A DNA stretch of 64,000 nt from Bacteroides cellulosilyticus (lineage in GTDB: Bacteria; Bacteroidota; Bacteroidia; Bacteroidales; Bacteroidaceae): contig NZ_CP081903.1 of NCBI RefSeq assembly GCF_020091405.1, positions 6,820,501 to 6,884,500 on the forward strand, in the 5' to 3' direction. The notes under the pieces are model-generated. The model did not search any database. It had not been told where the DNA came from and saw only the letters and a program-made list of their open reading frames with translations. The position numbers were made by a program, and so were the translations under genes. Positions within the stretch are counted from its first letter, which is position 1, and each line of letters opens with the position of its first letter. This document shows, in pieces, positions 1 to 9,624 of this stretch.

Positions 1-1
1 G

Positions 2-808
2 CTTTATGAAGACAAAGTCGTTATTCGCTTTAAAGGCGAACAGAGGGCAAATTTGTATGTATCACTTTTAGAGACACTTCCCCAGCTTAAGGGTAATGCA
101 TCATTAAGTATTACTACGGACAACAGCCATTATTCAGTGCTATGGTCAAAAAAAGATCATCCTCTGCTCCATCTCCGCTTTCCTATACAATACGAGTTAT
201 TGTGGGGCATGAATAAAAAAGAGATAGAAGCACATTTCTATCCGGATTTACTACTCTACACTTCCACAGTAACCAAACCAAAAGCATCTTTTCCTGCCGT
301 CTCTTCAGAAAACTTACAAAACATAGGAGACAATCGTTTCGTGTGGAATGGAGAATGGTATGCTATCGGCAATGTAAATACCAATCAATACTATGAGCGA
401 CTACCGGATGGCAGTTACTCCCTCATATATAGCCCGAAGAAACCGGAAGAGTCTATCCGCAATTTATTTGTTTTGCCATGCGATCGTTCCATTACAGCCA
501 GCGTCAATCAAAAGTTATATGGAGGAGAAGGTCTTTGTTTTGAAATCCCTTTAGTCCAACTTCTCAATTTTTGCCAACTGGAAGGCTGCGAGATATTTGT
601 CGGTATCGAAGAATGTGGTAACAAGAAAATAAAAGGTATGCTGATTTTATTGAACCGCTCATCGGGCTACAACCACGTGATGCACTTCAACACAGACTTA
701 CGCATACTGGAACATCCGGAAAAATACAAAATGAATATTCAGTTGTATGCTTATGTACCTACACACAACATACACAGTCTGTTTTCTGAAAAAATAAATA
801 ACTACTAA
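2..808 (+). CDS. Unknown protein, 5' end outside window
   Basis: The reading frame is open from the first full codon at base 2, so the start lies left of the window and the first in-window ATG (53) is internal. The visible 268 residues are soluble-looking, without a membrane segment, and end in a Lys/Asn-rich tail. I recognise no family. The segment around in-window residues 110-150 (Trp, Tyr and Gly rich, with a Pro-Asp-Gly turn) looks like beta structure. It is followed after 11 bp by the NTF2-like gene and belongs to the same eight-gene operon of secreted proteins, so an envelope role is plausible by context only. Confidence 0.6.
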   Translation, partial: LYEDKVVIRFKGEQRANLYVSLLETLPQLKGNASLSITTDNSHYSVLWSKKDHPLLHLRFPIQYELLWGMNKKEIEAHFYPDLLLYTSTVTKPKASFPAVSSENLQNIGDNRFVWNGEWYAIGNVNTNQYYERLPDGSYSLIYSPKKPEESIRNLFVLPCDRSITASVNQKLYGGEGLCFEIPLVQLLNFCQLEGCEIFVGIEECGNKKIKGMLILLNRSSGYNHVMHFNTDLRILEHPEKYKMNIQLYAYVPTHNIHSLFSEKINNY

Positions 809-819
809 CAATAAAGGAT

Positions 820-1809
820 ATGGAAAATGTTAACAAGATTTTTTTGAAGGTGGCGGGCATAATACTCTTGATGCTATCGCCAATGACGGTCAAATCACAA
901 TACATGACCGAACTCTATCTGACCGATGTGAATAATGATGCAGTGAAAACCGCAGCGCAACAAAACATCGGTAAATTACTGACACAATTCAACATTGCCT
1001 ATACAGACAGTGCGGCAGTAAAGTTTGAGGGCATAGACATCATACCCGCCGCACGAAAGACAATAGAAGATATGTGGCAAAACTCTCCGTTCCGTTGCGG
1101 AGAAACAGAAATCATAGAGCGTTGCCTCCATACTCATGATGGAAATTTTCAGGTACGCAACCTACCTGTATTCATAAAAGATAATGAAGGAAAAGAGGAA
1201 TATCAGGAAGTTGTGATCAATTTCAACAAGAAAGGCACTATCACTGATTTCCACACGGCCATATCTTCCAACCTTTATGTCAAAGTGATAAAAAAAGGCT
1301 CTGACGTTACCGATCTTCGTTATCGGCAAATCATACTGGATTATGTAGAGCAATTCCGAACCGCATACAACACCAAAGACATGCCTTTCCTTGAGCAAAT
1401 ATATAGCGATGACGCACTGATCATTACCGGTAAAGTAATTAAGACAGCACCATCCGAGATGAACAATTTCATGTCGAAGGAAAAGGTTGTTTACAACAAA
1501 CAGAGCAAGAAGGAATACCTTACCAACCTTGCCAGAGTGTTCAAAATCAATAAACGGATTCATGTGGTATTTGATGACCTTAAGGTAATGAAGCACCCCG
1601 CCAAAGAGGGATATTACGGCGTAACACTGAAACAAGGATACTCATCGGACAACTACAGCGATATAGGGTATCTGTTCCTGCTTTGGGATTTCAACAATCC
1701 GGATGCACCGCAGATACACGTCCGCACCTGGCAACCTGAGATGCTGAATGCGACCACTAAACTACCGGAAGAAGAAATCTTCACTTGCAACGATTTCGAC
1801 ATTAAATGA
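820..1809 (+). CDS. Secreted NTF2/SnoaL-like protein
   Basis: The 329-residue protein starts with a hydrophobic segment (residues 8-20) ending in VKSQ, a typical signal peptide, so export to the periplasm or surface is inferred. Residues about 165-300 contain the helix-then-cone pattern of NTF2/SnoaL-like folds (YVEQFRTAYNTKDMPFLEQI, then a short DDALIITGK strand), a fold used for small-ligand binding or as a dimer scaffold. No catalytic residue set is evident. The gene is second in the eight-gene operon, 11 bp after the truncated first gene and 25 bp before the next. Similar proteins recur in Bacteroidetes without assigned function; the specific job is unknown. Confidence 0.6.
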   Translation: MENVNKIFLKVAGIILLMLSPMTVKSQYMTELYLTDVNNDAVKTAAQQNIGKLLTQFNIAYTDSAAVKFEGIDIIPAARKTIEDMWQNSPFRCGETEIIERCLHTHDGNFQVRNLPVFIKDNEGKEEYQEVVINFNKKGTITDFHTAISSNLYVKVIKKGSDVTDLRYRQIILDYVEQFRTAYNTKDMPFLEQIYSDDALIITGKVIKTAPSEMNNFMSKEKVVYNKQSKKEYLTNLARVFKINKRIHVVFDDLKVMKHPAKEGYYGVTLKQGYSSDNYSDIGYLFLLWDFNNPDAPQIHVRTWQPEMLNATTKLPEEEIFTCNDFDIK

Positions 1810-1834
1810 ATTTAAACCCCAAAGAAAAAGAAAC

Positions 1835-2692
1835 ATGAAAAAGAACCTGCTTACATTCTCGCTCTTGTTCTGTTGCTGCCTGCTTATGCAAGGACAAGAA
1901 ATAAAAGTAGAGGCATTTTCGAAATTAGAACGTGACCTTACACCAAGAACGGCCGAAAGGCTGGACTTGAATGATGAGCCTTGCTCTATCCTGAAAATTG
2001 TGGTTGCCCACGCCGGAGATTTCAGGTTTGAGGGAAATATTGTAGGAGATATACTGTACAAGGAAGGTGAAATCTGGATCTACATGCCCGCCGGCAGCCG
2101 GAACATCACCATTATGAATGACAAATATGGTGTATTGCGCTATGAGTTTCCCGAAAAGTTGAAAAAACAAACAGCTTACGAAGTACAAATAAAACTTGTG
2201 GAGAATTTGGAGAAGAAAGTCCGCACATTGGTCATGCCTGTCATCGGCATCGGTAAGGGACATCCGTCTTACGGGTTCATGCTGGGATTTGTACGCAACA
2301 CCGGACCTTATCTGAAAGTGAAATATGACTTCAGCGGTTTCTCATCCGACCTGGAATGCGGAGATGACGGTATCATAAAAGGAGCTTCCGACGCTCCGTG
2401 GTACACGGGAGAGAAAAAACAGAGTCACCTGTCTGTAACGGCCGGCGTCATTCAGCGCTTGGGCAAGTTGTCACCTTTCTATGCATACGCCGGTTTAGGA
2501 TATGGCTACAACAAGCTGGGCTGGAAAACGGTAAACGGTGATTGGGTAAAAAACACCGACCATTCTTGCAGTGGCATAGAGGCTGAAGTAGGCGGTATCT
2601 ATCGTCTGAAAAACATCTCATTCATGGCAGGTGTGCAGACCAATAGTTTCAACTATGTGGAAGCCGCCTTGGGAGTGGGATTCATGTTCTAA
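1835..2692 (+). CDS. Secreted protein, N-terminal PEGA-like domain and probable small beta-barrel
   Basis: The start chosen is the ATG at 1835, 25 bp after the preceding stop, because it gives a clean signal peptide (MKKNLLTFSLLFCCCLLMQG) and a 285-residue product; an upstream in-frame start at 1748 would overlap the previous gene. Residues about 22-130 carry a pattern (Asp-Leu-Thr-x-Arg ... Asp-Leu-Asn ... Cys) that I recall as recurrent at the N-terminus of Bacteroidetes surface proteins. The C-terminal 140 residues alternate Gly and aromatic residues and end in Phe (VGFMF), as in outer-membrane barrels. Third gene of the operon. Function unknown; outer-membrane location is inferred. Confidence 0.6.
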   Translation: MKKNLLTFSLLFCCCLLMQGQEIKVEAFSKLERDLTPRTAERLDLNDEPCSILKIVVAHAGDFRFEGNIVGDILYKEGEIWIYMPAGSRNITIMNDKYGVLRYEFPEKLKKQTAYEVQIKLVENLEKKVRTLVMPVIGIGKGHPSYGFMLGFVRNTGPYLKVKYDFSGFSSDLECGDDGIIKGASDAPWYTGEKKQSHLSVTAGVIQRLGKLSPFYAYAGLGYGYNKLGWKTVNGDWVKNTDHSCSGIEAEVGGIYRLKNISFMAGVQTNSFNYVEAALGVGFMF

Positions 2693-2722
2693 AATCAGAT
2701 AATCAACTAAAGGAAAATAAAG

Positions 2723-4126
2723 ATGAAACGAAACATCATATTATATATAGTCGGCATTTGCTCCATCCTCATCGGATGCGGCGAATATCCCGGTCCTCAT
2801 ACCTTTGCGCCGAATGTTCTAAATGGAGAAGTGTATAACATTTATCGTTATGGAGCCACTGTTGACGGTGTTTTCATCAAACCGGACACAGATGCCGGTT
2901 CTGTAAAGCGATGCGGTATCTTACTTTCACTCTACTCAAGTATGGCAGAAGCAGATACAATAGAATCAGGAACAGTAGAATCAGGAAATAAGTTCACCCT
3001 ATGGCTAAAGAATCTGAATTCTGACACACATTACTATTATCAGACATTTGCCGCCAACGACTTCAGCTTTTTGGCGAGCGAGAAAGTGAATGAATTTCAA
3101 ACCTATAAGGAATGTCCGCCAGTCTTTGATAGAATCCGAATAGAAGAGCAGGATTGCAAAAGCCTTGTTCTTTCCGTACCGATGATAGATAAAGGTACAG
3201 ATGGAGGGCTTTTCTCCAAAGGTTTCTGCTATAAGCTTGCCACATCGGAAAACGATCTGCCGTACGAGGACAGAGACAGCAAAGACATTCAAATCATAGA
3301 AACCGGAAATCCGCAGGAAATCAAAGCCCGCATCACAAACCTGAGACCGGGCAGGGAGTACGTGATACGCCCGTATGGCATCAATAGTGTGGATATAGGC
3401 TACGGGCCTGCTCTATTTATTTCCATGGAGAAAACGACCATACCCGTCATGTCCACCGTCACCGCCCTACCCTACGGCAACACTCCCACCGTACAGGCGG
3501 AGGCGTGGCTACTTGCCGCCGGTGAGAGCGCGATTGCAGAAATGGGATTCTGCTGGGACATTAATAACACCCCCACAGTGCAGGGACTGCACAAATCCGT
3601 TCCTTTCAAAGATGAAAATGAACCGATTGTCTCATTGATAGACTTAAAACCCAACACCACATACTATATGCGTGCTTATGCCATTAACGTAAACGGACAG
3701 GCCGGATATGGAGAAGTTTGCAGCATCCGTTTGGATGGAGAGTATGAGCTGGCTTTATCGGACATCATAATTGAGGATTGCACCACGCATTCTTTCTCTG
3801 TGTCTTCTTCTATTCTTTCGCCCGGTGCTGGGAAAGATGTCGTCATAGAAGGACAAGGCTTTTGTTATTCGGATGTTACCACCCCTGTAGTGAATGGGAA
3901 TAATACTGTTACTGTTCCGGTGGATGACGTTGTGGACGGAGTTTTCAGCACGAAGGTCGACAATTTGGTTCCGGCTACCGAATATGCAATCAGAGCTTAT
4001 CTGCAAACATCCGGGGGAATAATTTACAGCAATACAGCCACCGTCAAGACGCAGGAAGATCCTAAGCCGGATGGTGACATCAATGACTGGGAGGACAAAG
4101 GAGAAGAAGGTGGAATATTGAAATAA
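2723..4126 (+). CDS. Surface lipoprotein with fibronectin type III-like repeats
   Basis: A 467-residue lipoprotein. The signal ends in a lipobox with Cys19 (ILIGC). The mature part contains about four FN3-like repeats, recognised by recurring endings of the type L-x-P-x-T-x-Y-x-x-R-x-Y (for example near LKPNTTYYMRAYAIN and VPATEYAIRAYL) and by recurring Gly-Phe-Cys-Tyr/Trp strands. FN3 arrays of this kind are common in Bacteroides surface lipoproteins and usually mediate binding rather than catalysis. The acidic C-terminal tail (from about residue 445) is low complexity. Fourth gene of the secreted operon, 20 bp before the fimbrillin-like gene. Ligand unknown. Confidence 0.7.
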   Translation: MKRNIILYIVGICSILIGCGEYPGPHTFAPNVLNGEVYNIYRYGATVDGVFIKPDTDAGSVKRCGILLSLYSSMAEADTIESGTVESGNKFTLWLKNLNSDTHYYYQTFAANDFSFLASEKVNEFQTYKECPPVFDRIRIEEQDCKSLVLSVPMIDKGTDGGLFSKGFCYKLATSENDLPYEDRDSKDIQIIETGNPQEIKARITNLRPGREYVIRPYGINSVDIGYGPALFISMEKTTIPVMSTVTALPYGNTPTVQAEAWLLAAGESAIAEMGFCWDINNTPTVQGLHKSVPFKDENEPIVSLIDLKPNTTYYMRAYAINVNGQAGYGEVCSIRLDGEYELALSDIIIEDCTTHSFSVSSSILSPGAGKDVVIEGQGFCYSDVTTPVVNGNNTVTVPVDDVVDGVFSTKVDNLVPATEYAIRAYLQTSGGIIYSNTATVKTQEDPKPDGDINDWEDKGEEGGILK

Positions 4127-4146
4127 ATGATCAGGAGGATAAATTA

Positions 4147-5754
4147 ATGAAAAAAGACATTATAAAATGGATGATGGGATACGCTTGCTTCTTGGCATTC
4201 GTCTCTTGTTCGCAGACTGAAGAGGGTATGCAACTTCGCAACGAAAATGGCATTCGCTTCAGTGCCCGCATCGCCTCGCCGGCAACCAGAGTAACCGAAC
4301 AGGCTTTTGAACCGGGAGATAACATCAGCGTATTTGCTTTTACGGACAATCAGGGATTCTTGGCAGATGCTTATGCAGCTAACGTGAAGTATAGTTATTC
4401 CGACGGTGCTTTCCGCCCTGCGGCAGAAGAAGGCATTGCCTACCCTACAAATGGCGGACTGGCTTTCTGGGCTATCTATCCCTATTGCGAGCAAGCGGCT
4501 TCGACTTTCAACTTCGAAGTGGCGGAAGACCAAAGCACGGCAGCCGCCTATGGAACCAGCGACTTGATGACAGCCTCCACAAGCTTGACCACGGAACAGA
4601 ATCCGGCACTTTCTTTTTATCATCGCCTTGCTTGCGTAAAGTTTAAATGTTCGTTTGAGGAGGCAGAAGAGAAAGTTGTCTCCATTACAGTGAATAATGT
4701 GCAGAAAAATGTTTCCATTGATCTGAGTAACAACACGTATGAGGGGGCAGGTGAAATGATATCCGGTCTCTTGCCTTATCGCAACGATGATGGAAGTTAC
4801 AAAATTCTCCTGCCTCCGCAGACTATTGCAACGGGAACTTCCTTCATGGTTGTTCACACCACTGCGGGAAAAGAATATACATGGAAAGTACCACGCGACT
4901 TACAATTGGCATCCGGTTGCCGATATACGTATAATTTGAAGGTTTCTGCCGGTAGGGAGATTGTGTTCTCAAGCAGTATTAATCCTTGGAATCAGGAGGA
5001 AAAGGATGTCAAGAAACGAGTGAAACAGATGATATGGGAAGGCTGGTCAGCGGGAGAATTACTTGATGGAAATGCATATAATTACAAATATGATGAGCAA
5101 GGACGACTTATAGACTGTAGTGGACCTACCTATGGTGTTGCAACCGGAAGTGATTCCACTAAGATTTCTTATATAGCCAATACTATTATAGCTGAAAATA
5201 AAGAGTATATTGTAGAAACTGACAAAAATCCATACACCAGGACAAGTAGATATGTATACACATTGGATGATAAAGGATTAGTCATTAAAATCAATGACTC
5301 TACCTCAGGTGAACCTACTTCAGAATCAGCCCTTTCTTACACCAATGGATACTTGACAACATTGACACGCAATACGGAGGGCAGTGTATATTCCCACCTC
5401 TTTGAATGGACAGATGGAAAGATGACAAAAATGTGGATAGATGAAAACCATTATTCAACCATAAACTATACTTCAACAGCTGGTTACAAAGCACCCTTTA
5501 GTGTTTGTGGAATGATAGTCGGCATCTTCTGCGAAACAGTGTTAGATGGCTTTTTCCCTTTGCCAAATACATATTTTGGAAATGGAATGGAATATTTACC
5601 GGCACAAACGAAGTGCATTTGGTTAGGAGATCCTCCTGTTACTGAAACCAATACGTACGAAACCGATGCCGATGACTATGTTACAAAACTTGTAGTAGAG
5701 GATAGCTATAATAACTATACTACCTATACTTTTACCTATGAGAATATTGAGTAA
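4147..5754 (+). CDS. Fimbrillin-like lipoprotein with YD-type C-terminal domain (copy 1)
   Basis: 535 residues with lipobox Cys21. Residues about 25-280 match the fimbrillin/Mfa-like N-terminal pattern of Bacteroidales: F-x-A-x-I after the anchor, an RVT/RAT-type processing-like site, G-D-x-I-S-V-F-A-F, a central LMTAST segment and C-terminal LPPQT. The remaining residues (about 295-535) are different, with YDEQGRL and repeated Tyr-Thr-Asn-Gly-Tyr units resembling DUF4595/RHS-like YD repeats. Combining a pilin-like head with a YD-type tail is unusual for a polymerising pilin, which needs a donor strand. It is adjacent (20 bp) to a paralogue of the same architecture. Role as adhesin or fimbrial tip is inferred. 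Confidence 0.75.
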   Translation: MKKDIIKWMMGYACFLAFVSCSQTEEGMQLRNENGIRFSARIASPATRVTEQAFEPGDNISVFAFTDNQGFLADAYAANVKYSYSDGAFRPAAEEGIAYPTNGGLAFWAIYPYCEQAASTFNFEVAEDQSTAAAYGTSDLMTASTSLTTEQNPALSFYHRLACVKFKCSFEEAEEKVVSITVNNVQKNVSIDLSNNTYEGAGEMISGLLPYRNDDGSYKILLPPQTIATGTSFMVVHTTAGKEYTWKVPRDLQLASGCRYTYNLKVSAGREIVFSSSINPWNQEEKDVKKRVKQMIWEGWSAGELLDGNAYNYKYDEQGRLIDCSGPTYGVATGSDSTKISYIANTIIAENKEYIVETDKNPYTRTSRYVYTLDDKGLVIKINDSTSGEPTSESALSYTNGYLTTLTRNTEGSVYSHLFEWTDGKMTKMWIDENHYSTINYTSTAGYKAPFSVCGMIVGIFCETVLDGFFPLPNTYFGNGMEYLPAQTKCIWLGDPPVTETNTYETDADDYVTKLVVEDSYNNYTTYTFTYENIE

Positions 5755-5774
5755 TAAGATAAAACAGCTTCATC

Positions 5775-7415
5775 ATGAAAACATCTTTAAAACCAAAATA
5801 TTTCCCCCTGGCGGTTATAGCAGCACTCCTTACCGCATGCAGTCAAAACGAAGAGAACATCTTGACAAGTTCAAACGGAGTATGTTTCACTGCTTCTATC
5901 GGAGAAAACCACACACGTGCCACAGAAGAATCATTCGAAGCAAACGATGCAATCAGTGTCTTTGCTTTCAAGAACGAGACTGGATTCAGTGGAGAAGAAT
6001 ACGCCCACAACAGAAAGTACAGCTTTCAGAACCAACAATTCACTGCGGACGAGCAAAATATAATTAAGCAACCCACAGATGGAAGCCAACTCTCATACGT
6101 AGCGGTCTATCCATATAGCGAAGCGGCTGATGCAAAATTCAATTTTCAAGTGAAAGAGGATCAAGCGACAGGAAGCAATTACACCCAGTCCGACTTGATG
6201 ATGGCCTCCACTTACCTTACTGACAACCAATCTCCTACCCTAATGTTCAGTCATTGCCTGTCAAGCGTTGTGATAAATCTTTCTTTTGCAAAAGCACCGG
6301 CAGGAAATGTCAGCGTAAAGATTACAAATGTCTCTGCCACCGCCGCCGTAAATTTGTCAACCGCCACTTTTGCCGGGAACGGTGAGACAAGCAAGTCAGT
6401 GATTGCCGCTTACAACGGAACAAATAGCTATAAAGCGATTCTTCCTCCACAAACAACGAGTGCGGGAAATACAGGCATTGAGATTATTGTTGGAGATGCC
6501 ACGCCTTTGTCTTATAAGTTTCCGGAAACTATCGAATGGAAGTCGGGGATTCGATACAACTACACGTTCTATATAGATGAAGATGGAACTATCCATACAA
6601 CACCCACCGTCACTACAACAAAGCGACTTAAAAAGCATATCTTTGAGTTATTGGAAAGCGAAGTGCAAGATAATGCAATATATGGTTTTAGCCTTCCGTA
6701 TCAAATTGAGTTCTATTACGATGAAAAAGGAAGACTCTCTAAACTGATTATGGATACAATGAATGAAGAAGGTTCACCTAACACCTATACCGAAAGCTTA
6801 ACGTATTCAGAGCAAAATATTAAAGTCGTTGAAGACAATAATGGAGATTATATCTGCCATACAACTTGTAATATAGATGGAAACAATAGAATAACCCAAA
6901 TAATAGACCAATATGAAGCTGATCACATACACACAACTCAATGCTCATATACAAACGGATATCTGACTCAAATAGCATTGTCGTGTCCCCAAGCCCCACA
7001 AGATAATTGGATACAAAACAACCAATGGGAAAACGGGAGAATAACAAGTTCTGAGGTTTTAGACCAGACAACGATGGAAACTATGGAGAATGTCACACTA
7101 AAGTATTCTGCAAACTCTGATTCTTACAAATATCCAATGTCAGCATATCTTCTTTTTGAAACCGAGTTAATGTCATTAGCATATCTTCCAGAATCTTATT
7201 TGGGAACAAAGACAAACGGGATTCCTATTGAAACGATAGAATATGATACAAACTCCCGTCATACATATCGATGCACTTACACAATTGAAGCTGACGAAGA
7301 CAGCTATATAACCAAACTAATCGAAACTTGTATAGAAACGGATAAGAATGGAAATGTTATAGGCAGAGAGGCCGGCTCTATAACCTTCATTTATGAAGAA
7401 GTAGTAACAAATTAA
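5775..7415 (+). CDS. Fimbrillin-like lipoprotein with YD-type C-terminal domain (copy 2)
   Basis: 546 residues with lipobox Cys22 (LLTAC). It is a diverged tandem paralogue of the preceding gene: the N-terminal halves align at the lipobox (CSQ), at SFEANDAISVFAF, at SDLMMAST and at LPPQT. The C-terminal half again has a YD-type pattern (FYYDEKGRLSKL, then CSYTNGYLTQIALS). The two proteins are far more alike in motif order than in sequence, which suggests an old duplication with divergence, as seen for exposed surface proteins. It is 10 bp upstream of the next secreted gene in the operon. Function inferred as adhesion or surface structure; no experimental analogue identified from sequence alone. 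Confidence 0.75.
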   Translation: MKTSLKPKYFPLAVIAALLTACSQNEENILTSSNGVCFTASIGENHTRATEESFEANDAISVFAFKNETGFSGEEYAHNRKYSFQNQQFTADEQNIIKQPTDGSQLSYVAVYPYSEAADAKFNFQVKEDQATGSNYTQSDLMMASTYLTDNQSPTLMFSHCLSSVVINLSFAKAPAGNVSVKITNVSATAAVNLSTATFAGNGETSKSVIAAYNGTNSYKAILPPQTTSAGNTGIEIIVGDATPLSYKFPETIEWKSGIRYNYTFYIDEDGTIHTTPTVTTTKRLKKHIFELLESEVQDNAIYGFSLPYQIEFYYDEKGRLSKLIMDTMNEEGSPNTYTESLTYSEQNIKVVEDNNGDYICHTTCNIDGNNRITQIIDQYEADHIHTTQCSYTNGYLTQIALSCPQAPQDNWIQNNQWENGRITSSEVLDQTTMETMENVTLKYSANSDSYKYPMSAYLLFETELMSLAYLPESYLGTKTNGIPIETIEYDTNSRHTYRCTYTIEADEDSYITKLIETCIETDKNGNVIGREAGSITFIYEEVVTN

Positions 7416-7425
7416 ATACTATATC

Positions 7426-8460
7426 ATGAAGAAAACAATATTAACATTTATCACTATCCTTGCAGCAACTACCGGTTTCACTCAGAATACATCAAACGAT
7501 TCCATAAGGAGTAAAGTGCGTGAAATCAAGCTGAGCGAAAAGTATGTATACGCCGAATCCAGCAGCACGACGGATTTCGCCGAGGCCAAACTGGCAGTTG
7601 GCGAAAAATTGCATGCCACTGCCATAAGCTTGATGGCCGAACACCAGAAAGGAAAAGAGGAAATGAAGAATATCTGGGCAAAAGCTGAAAAGCAAAAACT
7701 GTTTATGGAATACACCAATGGTCCCTTGTTCAAAGTGTTTACTTATGTACCCAAAAGCAGCCTGATAAAAATACCAACCAAGACTGAAGCTGCCACCAAT
7801 ACTGCGACCAATGCAGTGACCACTCCACCACAACCCGCACTTGCCGCCGCCCCAATTGTTGAGGACACCTTGGCAGATACGCCTTCAGTCGCTGAAACAG
7901 ATAGTATTATCCAAATTGTGGCGCAACAAACAGGGCAACCCGTCACTCCGCAAGACCCGCATATTCAAAAAGAAAAAGTTTACAACGTGGATGAAAATAC
8001 CGCGGCACTGATACTCAAAATGCTCCCTATCGCCGATTCCAAACATTCTTCCACTGAAAAGCCCGATATGTCACAATCATCGGCAGATGAAGCTCAGACA
8101 GCGACAGAGGAGAAAGCAACAGAAGAACAAACCGCACAGGTTGAAGTCCCCACCCCCTGGACAGGCATTTCGGAAAGCACCCGCAGAGTACTGACTGATT
8201 TGCTTGCCATGGAAACTTACGAAAGTGCCATGATCTATCTGAGTGCCATGAAAGAAGACGGCAGGTTAATGTATGGTTCACTCAAAAAGGTTATCATGCC
8301 TGAACGCTCCTATCTGCTCATAATAAAAGACGGGAAAGTAGAAACTGTATTGAGCAAAGGGACGAGTGAACGTACCAATCTGAAAAGCCTGAAGCAGGAG
8401 TCTATTCGTAAATATATCGGCTATGGCATCATTTGGATACAAGTCTTCGACAAGAACTAA
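7426..8460 (+). CDS. Secreted LPP20-like protein with disordered linker
   Basis: 344 residues with an N-terminal signal peptide (MKKTILTFITILAATTGFTQ). Residues about 30-115 form a mixed alpha/beta domain with a Val-Ser-Glu-like helix pattern resembling LPP20-type lipoprotein domains, though there is no lipobox Cys. Residues about 117-245 are low complexity, rich in Thr, Ala, Pro, Gln and Glu, and probably disordered. A compact C-terminal domain (about 250-344) ends in Trp-Ile-Gln-Val-Phe. The gene lies 10 bp after the second fimbrillin-like gene and 12 bp before the transglutaminase-like gene. No function can be assigned; a periplasmic linker protein is one possibility. Confidence 0.55.
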   Translation: MKKTILTFITILAATTGFTQNTSNDSIRSKVREIKLSEKYVYAESSSTTDFAEAKLAVGEKLHATAISLMAEHQKGKEEMKNIWAKAEKQKLFMEYTNGPLFKVFTYVPKSSLIKIPTKTEAATNTATNAVTTPPQPALAAAPIVEDTLADTPSVAETDSIIQIVAQQTGQPVTPQDPHIQKEKVYNVDENTAALILKMLPIADSKHSSTEKPDMSQSSADEAQTATEEKATEEQTAQVEVPTPWTGISESTRRVLTDLLAMETYESAMIYLSAMKEDGRLMYGSLKKVIMPERSYLLIIKDGKVETVLSKGTSERTNLKSLKQESIRKYIGYGIIWIQVFDKN

Positions 8461-8472
8461 AAAACAAAAGCC

Positions 8473-9609
8473 ATGAAAGAAAGATTATATTCATGTTTAG
8501 GAGTATTGTTACTGTGCATCTCTACAAGTATAGTATATGGCCGGACGATATCGTCCACTGCAATGCCCGCCCTTGCTCCCGGAAAGATTCCTGAAGAATA
8601 TACCTATTCTGTCGACTCGCTTGCGTTGTATATAGACAGTCATTATGACGAAGAGAAAAGTAAGGTGCAGGCCGTGTATACCTGGATTACTTCTAACTTG
8701 AGCTACAATGTCTATACCACCTTTACTTCCCGTAATGAAGTTTATAGCGAAGCGCAAGAACTGAAGAATACACTGCTCACCCGTGAAGGTGTCTGCCGTC
8801 AATTCGCTTTGCTTTTTACGAGAATCGTTGAAAAGATGGGGATTCCCGCTTTTGTCATCAATGGTTATACCAGAAGCAAAGCCGGCGTCGTCATGCCCGA
8901 ACCGCATGATTGGTGTGCCGCTAAGATCGGCGCGCAATGGTATCTGTACGACCCGACATTCGGGATGGGATATATAGATAATTACCAATTTGTACAGGCG
9001 CAAAGCATGAAATATTGCCATGTACCGGCCGAAGAATCGATTCAGACACACATGCCCTACGATCCTATATGGCAGTTGCTGGCTTATCCTTACCCCTATC
9101 AGGAATTCGACAAAGGAACTTTTCAACAAAAACCGGAAAATCCGTTCTGTAACTTTAACGATTCTATACAAAAGTATCTGCGACAACCACGTTTGAATCA
9201 GCTAATCTCTGCTTGTGACCGTGTGCTGAGAAATGGGCAGGCCAACAGGCTTACCCAATACTACCTGCAACTGACACAAGCAAACATTGGCGTATATCGC
9301 CAGCGTGAAGTATATGACATTTATAACAAGACAATAAAACTTCAGAACCAAGGGTGTGATCTCCTCAGCGACTTTATCCTTTATCGCAAAAACGGATTGA
9401 AACCCCGAAAGAGTGCAAAGGAGATGTGTGGAAAAGTGGACAAAGCCCTACAAACAGCCATTGCAGCGGACAGTTTACTCCATACAGCACGTAATATCCC
9501 CCAACAATATGCTTCGGCCGTACGGAATTTACAAACCTCCATCAGTGAATTGATAGAAGAGATAAATAGACAAAAGGTATTTATAGATGAGCATTCAAAA
9601 GGTTCTTAA
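8473..9609 (+). CDS. Secreted transglutaminase-like (Cys-His-Asp) protein
   Basis: 378 residues with a signal peptide ending near residue 23. Residues about 55-165 are a transglutaminase/protease-like core: the Val-x-x-Trp-Ile helix, catalytic Cys108 in REGVCRQFA, His145 in EPHDWC and Asp160 in YLYDPTFG, so the papain-like triad is complete. Family members act as cysteine proteases, peptide cyclases or crosslinkers. The C-terminal 200 residues are helical and Gln/Lys rich with coiled-coil character. As the last gene of the secreted operon it is the only clear catalytic activity in the set, so it may process or crosslink the lipoproteins encoded upstream (inference). Confidence 0.8.
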   Translation: MKERLYSCLGVLLLCISTSIVYGRTISSTAMPALAPGKIPEEYTYSVDSLALYIDSHYDEEKSKVQAVYTWITSNLSYNVYTTFTSRNEVYSEAQELKNTLLTREGVCRQFALLFTRIVEKMGIPAFVINGYTRSKAGVVMPEPHDWCAAKIGAQWYLYDPTFGMGYIDNYQFVQAQSMKYCHVPAEESIQTHMPYDPIWQLLAYPYPYQEFDKGTFQQKPENPFCNFNDSIQKYLRQPRLNQLISACDRVLRNGQANRLTQYYLQLTQANIGVYRQREVYDIYNKTIKLQNQGCDLLSDFILYRKNGLKPRKSAKEMCGKVDKALQTAIAADSLLHTARNIPQQYASAVRNLQTSISELIEEINRQKVFIDEHSKGS

Positions 9610-9624
9610 ACACTGTTTAAACTT

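Noticed and set aside
8509..9186. Antisense frame (225 codons) over the transglutaminase-like gene
   Set aside because: Same reasoning: complete overlap with a supported gene, no known domain.
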